Shown here: positions 55,436 to 62,750 of the stretch, one piece after another | How the letters are laid out: each line of letters starts with the position of its first letter | Position numbering within the stretch: position 1 is the stretch's first letter | Assembly: GCF_002902725.1 (NCBI RefSeq) | Contig: NZ_PPRT01000022.1 | Location: 1 to 64,000, forward strand | DNA from: Staphylococcus caprae | GTDB taxonomy: Bacteria > Bacillota > Bacilli > Staphylococcales > Staphylococcaceae | Length of the DNA stretch: 64,000 bases | Direction: 5' to 3' | Translations under genes and position numbers: made by a program | The notes under the pieces: model-generated | What the model was told of the DNA's origin: nothing | The model's database searches: none | What the model saw: only the letters and a program-made list of their open reading frames with translations

Positions 55436-55507
55436 AGTGTCTAAAAATACATTTTTATTTTTATTTCCTATATAAGTGTTGCCTTTAAGATACTTTAGTG
55501 CTATATT
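55436..55507 (+). promoter_or_regulatory. cI promoter (PRM) with operator half-sites
   Basis: TTGCCT (55479-55484), 17-nt spacer, TATATT (55502-55507). Half-sites AGTGTC (55436), AGTGTT (55475) and GATACT (55489) overlap or flank it. Confidence 0.65.
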
Positions 55508-55537
55508 TAGTACATACCAATTAGGAGGAAAATTAAC

Positions 55538-56149
55538 ATGAAACCCGACATTAAAAGTAGACGTAAAGAATTGAATTTAACTCTAGAACAAGTTGGAGAT
55601 TTAGTAGGCGTTGGAAAATCAACAGTGAGAAAATGGGAAACTGGCGATATTGAAAATATGAAAAGAGATAAAATAGTAAAACTTGCAAAAGCTTTAAAAG
55701 TATCTCCGTCATATATTATGGGTATAGAAGACGAACAACCAACTATCGAAACCCTACCAGTCAAAAAGATTCCAGTTGTTTCTAAAATATCTGCTGGCTT
55801 ACCTATCTATAGTGAAGAAAATTTAGTTGATTACATATACTTCGCTACTAAAAATCTTAATTCTGACAAAGAAGAATTTGGTTTGAGAGTGTCTGGCGAT
55901 AGCATGGATAAGATTTTCCAAGATGGAGATATAGTGGTAGTTGAAAAGGACTCGGTAGTAGAAAATGGTCAGTTAGGTGTTGTTATGGTTAACGGCTATA
56001 ACGCGACTGTTAAACGTATAAGATATAATGGTGACCAAATTATATTAATTCCAGAATCAAATAATCAAAGTCATTATCCACAAGTTTATGGTAATAATGA
56101 CGAAGTTAAAGTCGTTGGCAGAGTTGTAGCGAGTCAAAAGTTATTTTAA
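55538..56149 (+). CDS. CI-like repressor (XRE HTH plus S24 peptidase)
   Basis: A 203-residue lysogeny repressor: HTH (about 1-65, LTLEQVGDLVGVGKSTVRKWETG) and a LexA-type S24 autoprotease with catalytic Ser122 (SGDSMDK) and Lys159 (ATVKR). A probable cleavage bond is Ala86-Gly87. RecA-stimulated self-cleavage would induce the prophage. RBS AGGAGG. Confidence 0.92.
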   Translation: MKPDIKSRRKELNLTLEQVGDLVGVGKSTVRKWETGDIENMKRDKIVKLAKALKVSPSYIMGIEDEQPTIETLPVKKIPVVSKISAGLPIYSEENLVDYIYFATKNLNSDKEEFGLRVSGDSMDKIFQDGDIVVVEKDSVVENGQLGVVMVNGYNATVKRIRYNGDQIILIPESNNQSHYPQVYGNNDEVKVVGRVVASQKLF

Positions 56150-56200
56150 ACATTCAATAGAGTGTTTGAATATAGGAATATTAATTAAAGGAGTTTTAAA

Positions 56201-56776
56201 ATGAAATTTAAATTATTAGGAACTGCAATATTATCATCAGCATTAGTATTAACTGCATGTGGACAAGATGGGGATAAGTCGAATAAAGATGATAATAAGA
56301 AGTCTGAAAGTAAGTCAGATAAGAAGTCAAACGATCCAAAAGAAAATAAAGATAAAAAATCAGAAGACAATAAAAAGAAAGATAGTAACAAAGATAAAGG
56401 TCAACCAAGTGAAGACACACAACAAAATGAACAGTCTAATGAGCAACAAACTCAACAAAATAATACACAGAACAATTCAAATCAAATTAACCAACAACAA
56501 AACAATCAACAGGCACAACAATCTAATAGTAAAGAGCCTACAAAAGAAGAAATCGCAGAATGGGATAGACAAAACGTCAAGGGTGGTACCGATTACGGTT
56601 TAATAGACCCTAAAGAAGATAATGAGTCTTCACAATCTCAAAATGAAGAACCTGATGAATGGGTTAAAGGTCAAGAAGAGTGGGCTAACGCTAACCAATC
56701 ACAAAAAGAAGAAATACGTAAGCAAGACGCAGAAAAATATGGTTATGAATATGACCCTAAAAATTACGAGGAATAA
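56201..56776 (+). CDS. Phage-encoded lipoprotein
   Basis: A 191-residue lipoprotein with lipobox LTAC, a long low-complexity linker of Lys/Asp/Ser then Gln/Asn (about 22-110), and a small C-terminal acidic part with repeated EEW/DEW patterns (about 112-191, EEIAEWDRQNVKGGTDYG, DEWVKGQEEWANAN). It sits after cI in the lysogenic transcript. Some phage lipoproteins in this slot block superinfecting DNA; that role is only a possibility here. Confidence 0.75.
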   Translation: MKFKLLGTAILSSALVLTACGQDGDKSNKDDNKKSESKSDKKSNDPKENKDKKSEDNKKKDSNKDKGQPSEDTQQNEQSNEQQTQQNNTQNNSNQINQQQNNQQAQQSNSKEPTKEEIAEWDRQNVKGGTDYGLIDPKEDNESSQSQNEEPDEWVKGQEEWANANQSQKEEIRKQDAEKYGYEYDPKNYEE

Positions 56777-56871
56777 CAATCCGCCCTTTTTTCACTACGG
56801 CAACTACGCTATTACATTTGAGCCGTTGAGAGTATATGGATATAAAAATATAGAATAAAGGAGGTTGAGGG

Positions 56872-57690
56872 ATGGAAGGAAATAAGAGGGAAGTTTATAA
56901 ATCATTTTTAAAAACTACAACAAAATTAGTTGATATTTATGATAGTGCTAATCTACAGAATCGAAAAATAAAGTATTTACCAGAATGGTTAGAATTTTAT
57001 ACAAGTCAGTTATTAGAAGAAAACAATAACAAACATAAATTATACTCAACGTACAAAAGAGGCACTATTATCTATGTAAATTTAGGTAGTAATATAGGGA
57101 ATGAATTTTCCGGTAATCATTTTTGCATAGTTCTGGATAAAAAAGACAATCCTAAAAAGAGTACTGTTACAGTTGTACCTTTATCATCTAAAAAGTCCAG
57201 TCATTATACGCAATTAACTTCATCTATTTTTGATATTACTATAGACGAATTAAATAAAAAGGCAATCCAATTAATTGAAGAAGCTGATAAAACGGAAGAT
57301 TTTGCTAATTTGGTGATGGATAAACATGAAAATTATATAAAAAGTAGAGCAGAAAGAACTGCACTATTAATTAAGTACAAATATTTATCAGAAGAGTACA
57401 TAGCTAAAGAGTTTGAAGAACTTGAAGTTCTGATAAAAAAAGAAGCTAAAATATTCAAAGAAAGAATATCTAATTTAAAAAGTAGAGCTGAAAGTATCAG
57501 TCTTGTACGAAAAGTTTTTGAAAGACATAAAAACAAACAATCTTTTGCAAATGTTTCTGCAATAACTACAATAAGTAAAAAAAGAATTCAAAAAATTAAC
57601 AGTGAAGATCCTACAGGAAAAATCAGAATTAGCACTGATGATTTAAAGAAAATTGAGAAACAAATAATAATCAGATTCATAAAAAGTTGA
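56872..57690 (+). CDS. Large PemK/MazF-like toxin-fold protein
   Basis: A 272-residue protein. The central part (about 55-110, YKRGTIIYVNLGSNIGNEFSG, CIVLDKKDNPKKSTVTVVPL) is a PemK/MazF fold, which in toxins cuts RNA. It is far larger than the usual ~110 residues: an N-terminal ~55-residue helical part and a C-terminal helical/coiled-coil part with HTH-like ANVSAITTISKKRIQKI are added. RBS GGAGG. No antitoxin-like gene is next to it. It lies in the lysogeny module just upstream of two predicted small RNAs. Confidence 0.7.
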   Translation: MEGNKREVYKSFLKTTTKLVDIYDSANLQNRKIKYLPEWLEFYTSQLLEENNNKHKLYSTYKRGTIIYVNLGSNIGNEFSGNHFCIVLDKKDNPKKSTVTVVPLSSKKSSHYTQLTSSIFDITIDELNKKAIQLIEEADKTEDFANLVMDKHENYIKSRAERTALLIKYKYLSEEYIAKEFEELEVLIKKEAKIFKERISNLKSRAESISLVRKVFERHKNKQSFANVSAITTISKKRIQKINSEDPTGKIRISTDDLKKIEKQIIIRFIKS

Positions 57691-57715
57691 AATTAAGGGT
57701 AACATTTGGTATATT
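57687..57715 (+). promoter_or_regulatory. Promoter of plus-strand small RNA
   Basis: TTGAAA (57687-57692), 17-nt spacer ending TGG, TATATT (57710-57715). The -35 overlaps the stop codon of the PemK-like gene. Confidence 0.65.
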
Positions 57716-57721
57716 TATATT

Positions 57722-57819
57722 AACAATTCGCGGTGAAATCCCGCTTTCTACTAAATTATAGTAGCTCATTCCCGGTAACCATTCCGATTGACCAGATGTT
57801 AATTCATCTGGTCTTTTTT
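57722..57819 (+). ncRNA. Predicted ~97-nt structured RNA, plus strand
   Basis: Between promoter and terminator lie hairpins GCGG/CCGC (57730-57744) and CTACTA/TAGTAG (57748-57764), a ~25-nt unpaired stretch, and the terminator GACCAGATG (57790) with CATCTGGTC (57805) plus T6. The GTG ORF across it has no ribosome binding site. It could instead be the 3' UTR of the PemK-like gene. Not matched to a known family. Confidence 0.55.
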
Positions 57820-57925
57820 ATTTTTTTAGGAAAGCAAGAATCCTTCACTTATTCCCAACAATTTATAGAATTTATTGTTAGTGAAATAAAAAAGAATCCA
57901 ATAAAATTTGTGGATAGTTTAAGAA

Positions 57926-58019
57926 ATAAAAAAAGATAACCCCAGGCACATAGGAATGCTCAGTGCTTTTGCACCTACCCCATTTTGGGACCCAGCGTTA
58001 ATCCTTCTCGAGTTATCTT
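57926..58019 (-). ncRNA. Predicted ~94-nt structured RNA, minus strand
   Basis: The 5' and 3' ends pair over 8 bp (AAGATAAC at 57933-57940, GTTATCTT at 58012-58019), followed by T7 on the minus strand, so the closing stem is also the terminator. Inside are hairpins GTGC/GCAC (57963-57974) and CCCA/TGGG (57979-57989). There is no ORF with a start signal. Not matched to a known family. Confidence 0.6.
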
Positions 58020-58025
58020 AAGTAT

Positions 58026-58054
58026 AGTATAAGTTACATTGATTACTATTTCAA
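58026..58054 (-). promoter_or_regulatory. Promoter of minus-strand small RNA
   Basis: Minus strand: TTGAAA (58049-58054), 17-nt spacer, TATACT (58026-58031). The start would fall at about 58019, the first base of the closing stem. Confidence 0.7.
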
Positions 58055-58121
58055 GAATTATTTATCGGGTAGTTAACCTACCCTTATTATTTTTTACTTT
58101 TTTTGAGGAGGAATAGGCAAA

Positions 58122-59171
58122 ATGGCAACATTTACAGTTAATAAACGTAAAAATAAAACAAGTTCATCGTGGCAGTACGACGTTAAACACCCTACTTTAA
58201 AATCGGGGAAGAAACGTAAGTCTGGATTTAAAACTAAAGCAGAAGCCACTAATGCAGCACAACAATTAATTAGAGATTTAGAAGATGGAAACTACATAGA
58301 AGAAAGTAAAAGGTTTGTTGATTATTATAATGACTGGATTGAAATTAAAAATAAGAAACAGTTATCTACCAAACAATTTTATTGGTATGAAAGAGCTATC
58401 AAGTTATTTACCGAACACTTCGGAGAACACATGTTAGTGAAAAATATTACTCGAACAGATTATCAGAAGTTTTTAAATAGCTACGGTAAAGGGCGTACAG
58501 ATGAAACAGTAAGAAAAGTACACGGATGCTTAATGAGATGTATTAGAGATGCAGTTTATGATGGTTATTTAAGGAAAGACCCTACTTATAATGTGACTGT
58601 TAATGGAACTGAAAATGCGAAAGATGAAAAATTTAAATATATAACTATTAAAGATTATTTAGCAATGATGGATTATTTCAAATCAAGAAATGAAGAGAGT
58701 TATATATTTCTATATATATTATCGATAACCGGTGCAAGATATAGCGATGTGATCAACATGACGTACAAAGATTTAAATAAAGCACCTGGAGTCGTTCATC
58801 TTCCCGGAACAAAAACGAAAAATTCAAAACGAAATGTTGAAGTTAATCCAAAAGATATTACACATATTAATACAAAATTATCAAAATTGCCTCGTCGTAT
58901 TAATGGTAAGTTGTTTAACGTTAGTCATACAGCGATTGCTCAATCATTTAGACATACTAAAAGTGTTATAGGTTTAGAGGATGAAAATATCACTCCTTAT
59001 TCACTAAGACACACGCATACTTCTTATTTATTGTCTAAAGAAATACCAATTGAATATATAAGTAAACGTTTAGGGCATGCTACGATATCACAAACACTAG
59101 ACACGTACTCACATCTATTAGAAGAACATAAAAAAGAGCAAGGCCAACGTGTCAGAGAATTATTCTCTTGA
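58122..59171 (+). CDS. int: Tyrosine-type phage integrase
   Basis: A 349-residue site-specific recombinase: N-terminal arm-binding AP2-like domain (about 1-60), SAM-like core-binding domain (about 60-160) and catalytic domain (about 170-345) with Arg206 (TGARYSD), SLRHTH, RLGHATIS and nucleophile Tyr329 (TYSHLLEE). RBS GAGGAGG. Adjacent to attR and tRNA-Ser, its target. The ORF end overlaps the first arm-type repeat. No excisionase is seen next to it. Confidence 0.95.
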   Translation: MATFTVNKRKNKTSSSWQYDVKHPTLKSGKKRKSGFKTKAEATNAAQQLIRDLEDGNYIEESKRFVDYYNDWIEIKNKKQLSTKQFYWYERAIKLFTEHFGEHMLVKNITRTDYQKFLNSYGKGRTDETVRKVHGCLMRCIRDAVYDGYLRKDPTYNVTVNGTENAKDEKFKYITIKDYLAMMDYFKSRNEESYIFLYILSITGARYSDVINMTYKDLNKAPGVVHLPGTKTKNSKRNVEVNPKDITHINTKLSKLPRRINGKLFNVSHTAIAQSFRHTKSVIGLEDENITPYSLRHTHTSYLLSKEIPIEYISKRLGHATISQTLDTYSHLLEEHKKEQGQRVRELFS

Positions 59172-59185
59172 CACATATTTGACAC
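59168..59185 (+). repeat. Predicted integrase arm-type sites, attR side
   Basis: Two TTGACAC boxes 11 nt apart (59168, 59179), matching 18674-18691 at 17 of 18 positions. An inverted repeat AAACCCT/AGGGTTT (59197-59219) lies between them and the core. Confidence 0.6.
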
Positions 59186-59220
59186 TTACTCTCTTAAAAC
59201 CCTGTCATATCAAGGGTTTA

Positions 59221-59238
59221 GTACGGAAACGGAGGGAT
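59221..59238. other. attR core at the tRNA-Ser 3' end
   Basis: Shares GTACGGAAACGGAG with attL; this copy forms the acceptor-stem end of tRNA-Ser, so integration leaves the tRNA intact. Confidence 0.85.
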
Positions 59239-59312
59239 TCGAACCCTCGCGCCGCTCTCGCGACCTACACCCTTAGCAGGGGCGCCTCTTCAGCCAACTT
59301 GAGTACGTTTCC
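59224..59312 (-). tRNA. tRNA-Ser (GCT)
   Basis: Minus strand, 89 nt: acceptor GGAAACG with CGTTTCC, long variable arm (class II), anticodon GCT inside CTGCTAAG, T-loop GGTTCGAAT. Discriminator G; CCA not encoded. The attR core covers its 3' end. Confidence 0.93.
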
Positions 59313-59315
59313 ATA

Positions 59316-59390
59316 TGGCTCCGCAGGTAGGATTCGAACCTACGACCGATCGGTTAACAGCCGATAGCTCTACCACTGAGCTACTGCGGA
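59316..59390 (-). tRNA. tRNA-Asn (GTT)
   Basis: Minus strand, 75 nt including an encoded CCA: acceptor TCCGCAG with CTGCGGA, anticodon GTT in CTGTTAACC, T-loop GGTTCGAAT. Three nt upstream of tRNA-Ser, same transcript. Confidence 0.94.
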
Positions 59391-59470
59391 TTAATGTTAT
59401 TTTATGTATCTCTATCAAGCACAAATATTATTATATCAATCTTGTTGAGTTTTTCAAGAGATATCTTAAA

Positions 59471-59521
59471 AAAATATACGGAACATTTACACTAATTTAA
59501 TATTAACGTTCCGCATATTTT
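59471..59521 (-). terminator. Terminator of comK
   Basis: Fourteen-bp stem AAAATATACGGAAC (59471-59484) with GTTCCGCATATTTT (59508-59521), one mismatch, with a long T run on the minus strand. Confidence 0.8.
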
Positions 59522-59579
59522 AAAAATAAACACACGAAGTTCAAAACAATTATTAATATTAAAATGCTAGAATTTACGG

Positions 59580-60155
59580 CTATTTTTCTTCAAAAAGAGA
59601 GTATCTAGATAAAGCTTCAAAAATATTTAATGAGGATTGATTATAGTCAATAGGTTGCTCAGGATCATTTGATTTCATACGCGCTTGCTTATCGACCATG
59701 TAGTAATAAATAATTGCATTCGTATATTGATGCCATAAACTATGATACGAAACATTTAATATAAACGATTCATTATTAGCAAATGTGATTTTACTTTTAC
59801 GATTTTTAAGTTCTTTAATACTTTCAATATAATGCATGTTAATCCATATATTTTCTTCTTGTCGATCAGAATGAGTTGGGAAAAAGTAAGTTGGAAATAA
59901 AGGAGTAAGTAAAATAGGTGGTTTACTAGTAATACCAGTAATTCGATTTGTTTCAGACTTCTTGCTCAAATAGCTATTACCATAAAATTTGCAAGACCTT
60001 TCAATAATTCTTTGTACTTTAAAAGGACTCTCCTTTCTAGTTTTATCAAATCTAATAATCTCAGCTCCTGAAGTTTGTTGATATTCATCATACCTTGGGC
60101 GAATTAACATGTCACCTTTTCTAATAACATAGATTGATTCACTAAAATTAGTCAT
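59580..60155 (-). CDS. comK: Competence transcription factor ComK
   Basis: A 191-residue ComK-family protein. In Bacillus it is the master activator of DNA-uptake genes; in Staphylococcus its activity is conditional on SigH. Visible: SIYVIRKGDMLIRPRYDEY, NSYLSKKSETNRITGI, PPILLTPLFPTYFFPT and HSLWHQYTNAIIYYYMVDK. Length matches the family. It stands next to the tRNA pair as in S. aureus. RBS GAGGTAA-like. Confidence 0.92.
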   Translation of the reverse strand: MTNFSESIYVIRKGDMLIRPRYDEYQQTSGAEIIRFDKTRKESPFKVQRIIERSCKFYGNSYLSKKSETNRITGITSKPPILLTPLFPTYFFPTHSDRQEENIWINMHYIESIKELKNRKSKITFANNESFILNVSYHSLWHQYTNAIIYYYMVDKQARMKSNDPEQPIDYNQSSLNIFEALSRYSLFEEK

Positions 60156-60375
60156 TTGATTACCTCACTTCACAAAAATATTAATTATTGTTACTATTTT
60201 CTTTTAATAATAATAACTTAATATTAGTTTATACGAAGCATGAATTAAATCAAGTTCTACTTTTATTTTCTTTTTACACATATTTCTTTCTAAATGTCAG
60301 AATATTCATTGATTTCAAAATACAAAAACTGTATACTACTCATATATAAATAAAAAAGAAAGGTAGTGATTTTTT

Positions 60376-60594
60376 ATGAATCATAATACTAATGTTAAAC
60401 ACACTACTCTCGAAGACTTTGTGACCACTGTAAACGATTTAGGTGTTGAACTCGTTATCGATGAAGCGCTAAGGGAAGCGAGAAAGAAACAGCTTAAAAC
60501 GCTTATCGATGAAGCACTTGTTAACAAAAATAAGGAAAATTTTATTCAGTATACAGAAGAATATAAAAAATTGGAGGCTTTTCTCAGTGAATAA
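60376..60594 (+). CDS. IDEAL-domain protein
   Basis: A 72-residue protein. Its second half, QLKTLIDEALVNKNKENFIQ, matches the IDEAL domain, a short helical element in small firmicute proteins, some of which bind competence or stress regulators. RBS AAAGGTAG. Adjacent to comK but divergent from it; a ComK link is only suggested by this neighbour. Confidence 0.7.
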   Translation: MNHNTNVKHTTLEDFVTTVNDLGVELVIDEALREARKKQLKTLIDEALVNKNKENFIQYTEEYKKLEAFLSE

Positions 60595-60621
60595 TTTAGA
60601 TTCGAGTCACTCATTATAAAT

Positions 60622-60664
60622 GGTCTATTCCCTACTTAATTTAAGTTTGAGAATAGACCTTTTT
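60622..60664. terminator. Terminator between the IDEAL gene and lplA
   Basis: Stem GGTCTATTC (60622-60630) with GAATAGACC (60651-60659), followed by T5. Convergent genes share it. Confidence 0.85.
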
Positions 60665-60671
60665 AATATAA

Positions 60672-61658
60672 TTAAGACATTAATCTAATAATTTCATATT
60701 TATCAATATCACCAAAATAGTGATAAAAGTCATAATTTGCTAATGCTTCTTCTAAATGTTCAAAGTCATGTAAGCAACCTACAAGTGCACGCTCTAACTC
60801 AGTAATATCTCCTTCGCCAAAGAAATCACCAAATATCTTAGCATGTTCTATACGACCTTTTTTAACATCCAATTTGATTTGTATGAACCCTTTTTCAAAT
60901 TTTTCTTCACGCTCAAAATTATATTTAGGATTATTACCGTAATTCCACTCCCAAGTACGATATTTCTCATTGCTCAACCTTTCAATGTTATTCCAATCTT
61001 CATCAGTTAAAACATATTCTTCTACTTCATTTTCCCCAAAAATAGTTTTAAGAATAATTTGTTTAAATTCATTAATGTCTAAAGGTTCTTCTAAAAACTC
61101 ATCAATATTAGCAACACGCTTTCTAACTGATTTCACACCTTTAGATTTAATCTTAGCAGGATTAACTTTCAAAGCATTTTGAACTTCGTCTAATTCACAA
61201 TTTAACATCAACGTACCATGGCTGAACATTCTATTTTTCACTTTCACCATAGCATTTCCCGAAATTTTAGCTTCTCCCACTTGAATATCATTTCGTCCTG
61301 TCATTTCAGCGTTGACACCAAGTGATTGTAAAGCTTGAACAATCGGCATTGTAAATTTTTTGAAGTTGTGGAAACTATTACCATCATCATCAGTAATAAA
61401 ACTAAAATTTAAATTTCCAGTGTCATGATAAACCGCACCGCCACCAGAAATACGTCGAACGACATCAATTTTATGTTGATCAATGTACGCTTTATTAACT
61501 TCTTCTATCGTATTCTGATTTTTACCTACGATAATTGAAGGTCTATTAATATAGAATAAGAAATAACTTTCCTCAGATGGAAGATTTTTAAGAACATATT
61601 CCTCCATTGCTAAGTTAAGTGTGGGATCAGTAATATTATTATTACTAATAAACTTCAT
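60672..61658 (-). CDS. lplA: Lipoate-protein ligase A
   Basis: A 328-residue ligase that activates free lipoate with ATP and attaches it to carrier-protein lysines. Motifs: VGKNQNTIEEVN, RRISGGGAVYHDTGNLNFSF (lipoate/AMP site) and AKISGNAM with the catalytic Lys; the C-terminal accessory domain follows residue ~240. Length normal. RBS GGAGAGG. Confidence 0.93.
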   Translation of the reverse strand: MKFISNNNITDPTLNLAMEEYVLKNLPSEESYFLFYINRPSIIVGKNQNTIEEVNKAYIDQHKIDVVRRISGGGAVYHDTGNLNFSFITDDDGNSFHNFKKFTMPIVQALQSLGVNAEMTGRNDIQVGEAKISGNAMVKVKNRMFSHGTLMLNCELDEVQNALKVNPAKIKSKGVKSVRKRVANIDEFLEEPLDINEFKQIILKTIFGENEVEEYVLTDEDWNNIERLSNEKYRTWEWNYGNNPKYNFEREEKFEKGFIQIKLDVKKGRIEHAKIFGDFFGEGDITELERALVGCLHDFEHLEEALANYDFYHYFGDIDKYEIIRLMS

Positions 61659-61862
61659 AACATTCCTCTCCTTAAAAAATCTCTCTATATGCCCTTACCC
61701 TAGTTATGAATGATTTATAATAAAATTTCCAATTATATACTCATTTATGTCTTACTTTTCATAATTAAATCTGCAAATAGAGTTTTTTTAAAGATATTAG
61801 TTTATTTGTTATGTAAATTTTAGTACAATATTACCTAGCTATGATTTAAGGGAGGACTCATT

Positions 61863-62048
61863 ATGACTGTTGCAGAAGTAGGTAATATTGTAGAATTTTA
61901 TGATGGTTTAAGAGGCCGTGTTGAGAAAATTAATGACAATTCTGTTATTGTAGATTTAACAATCATGGAAAACTTTAATGAACTAGATTTACCTGAGAAG
62001 ACTGTCATTAATCATAAGCGATATAAAATCGTTGAACAAGAAGGTTAA
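61863..62048 (+). CDS. DUF2187 family protein
   Basis: A 61-residue small beta-barrel protein (VGNIVEFYDGLRGRVEKIND), matching the DUF2187 (YkvS-like) family, KOW-like. RBS GGGAGGA. Followed after 5 nt by the CPBP-like gene, so co-transcribed. Function unknown. Confidence 0.75.
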   Translation: MTVAEVGNIVEFYDGLRGRVEKINDNSVIVDLTIMENFNELDLPEKTVINHKRYKIVEQEG

Positions 62049-62053
62049 TTATA

Positions 62054-62656
62054 ATGAAAAATGTTTCTAAAGCTTTAATTTGGTTTATTATAAGTTTCAT
62101 CGTATTTCACGCTATTTTATTTGTGATGTGGGGTGAACACCAAGAGTACTGGTACTTATATACTGGCATTATGCTAATAGCAGGAATAAGTTATGTGTTT
62201 TATCAAAGAGACATTGCATCAAAACGTTTATTAACTTCAATTGGGATTGGTATAATTACAAGTATTGTACTTATTATTGTACAACTTATTTTTTCACTTA
62301 TTTCATCAGATTTATCATATGCATCGTTAATTAAAGAATTATCTAGAACGGGTGTTTATTTTAAATGGCAAATGCTCGTCACTTTATTGTTCGTGATTCC
62401 ATGTCATGAATTATATATGAGAACGGTCTTACAGAAGGAATTAATTCGATACAAATTACCTAAATGGTTAAGCATACTTATTGTCGCAATTTGTTCAAGT
62501 TCCTTATTCATTTATCTCGATAACTGGTGGATAGTATTCTTTATATTTATAACTCAATTAATTTTATCAGCAAGTTACGAATATACTAGACGTATAGCTA
62601 CAACTTCTATTGCTCAGATTGTTGCTATTATATTATTATTGATTTTTCACGGATAA
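62054..62656 (+). CDS. CPBP-like intramembrane protein
   Basis: A 200-residue membrane protein with about six helices. The segment IPCHELYMRTVLQKEL resembles the first CPBP/Abi protease motif (EExxxR) but lacks the double Glu, so it may be inactive or divergent. RBS AAGAAGG. Function unknown; some staphylococcal relatives modulate envelope or sortase-linked processes. Confidence 0.6.
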   Translation: MKNVSKALIWFIISFIVFHAILFVMWGEHQEYWYLYTGIMLIAGISYVFYQRDIASKRLLTSIGIGIITSIVLIIVQLIFSLISSDLSYASLIKELSRTGVYFKWQMLVTLLFVIPCHELYMRTVLQKELIRYKLPKWLSILIVAICSSSLFIYLDNWWIVFFIFITQLILSASYEYTRRIATTSIAQIVAIILLLIFHG

Positions 62657-62702
62657 AAAGCATTTCTTAGTCTTATTACTTTAGGCTAAGAAATGCTTTT
62701 TT
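62656..62702. terminator. Terminator after the CPBP-like gene
   Basis: Perfect 15-bp stem AAAAGCATTTCTTAG (62656-62670) with CTAAGAAATGCTTTT (62686-62700), followed by further T. Confidence 0.9.
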
Positions 62703-62750
62703 ATGAAGTAAATTTACCTCGTGTCTCGTTGATAATAGTGAGGGGGTTAT

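Larger units (their letters stand above)
18565..59238. mobile_element. Complete-looking siphovirus prophage
   Basis: Bounded by att copies at 18565 and 59221 (40,656 bp between equal positions). Holds lysogeny, replication, packaging, head, tail and lysis modules in standard staphylococcal siphovirus order. Late genes run right to left. Apparent frameshifts in the endolysin, a methyltransferase and a small gene question its viability. HNH beside TerS suggests cos-type packaging. Confidence 0.95.

Noticed and set aside
56208..56420. Minus- and plus-strand ORFs across the lipoprotein linker
   Set aside because: Shadows of the low-complexity Lys/Asp/Gln-rich coding region.
57733..57939. GTG-started ORF of 68 codons between PemK-like gene and integrase
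   Set aside because: No ribosome binding site, and it runs through two hairpins and a strong terminator; better explained by the RNA features. The last ~35 codons look protein-like but have no start.
59149..59500. Plus-strand ORFs over the tRNA genes
   Set aside because: Antisense to tRNA-Ser and tRNA-Asn, a frequent artefact.
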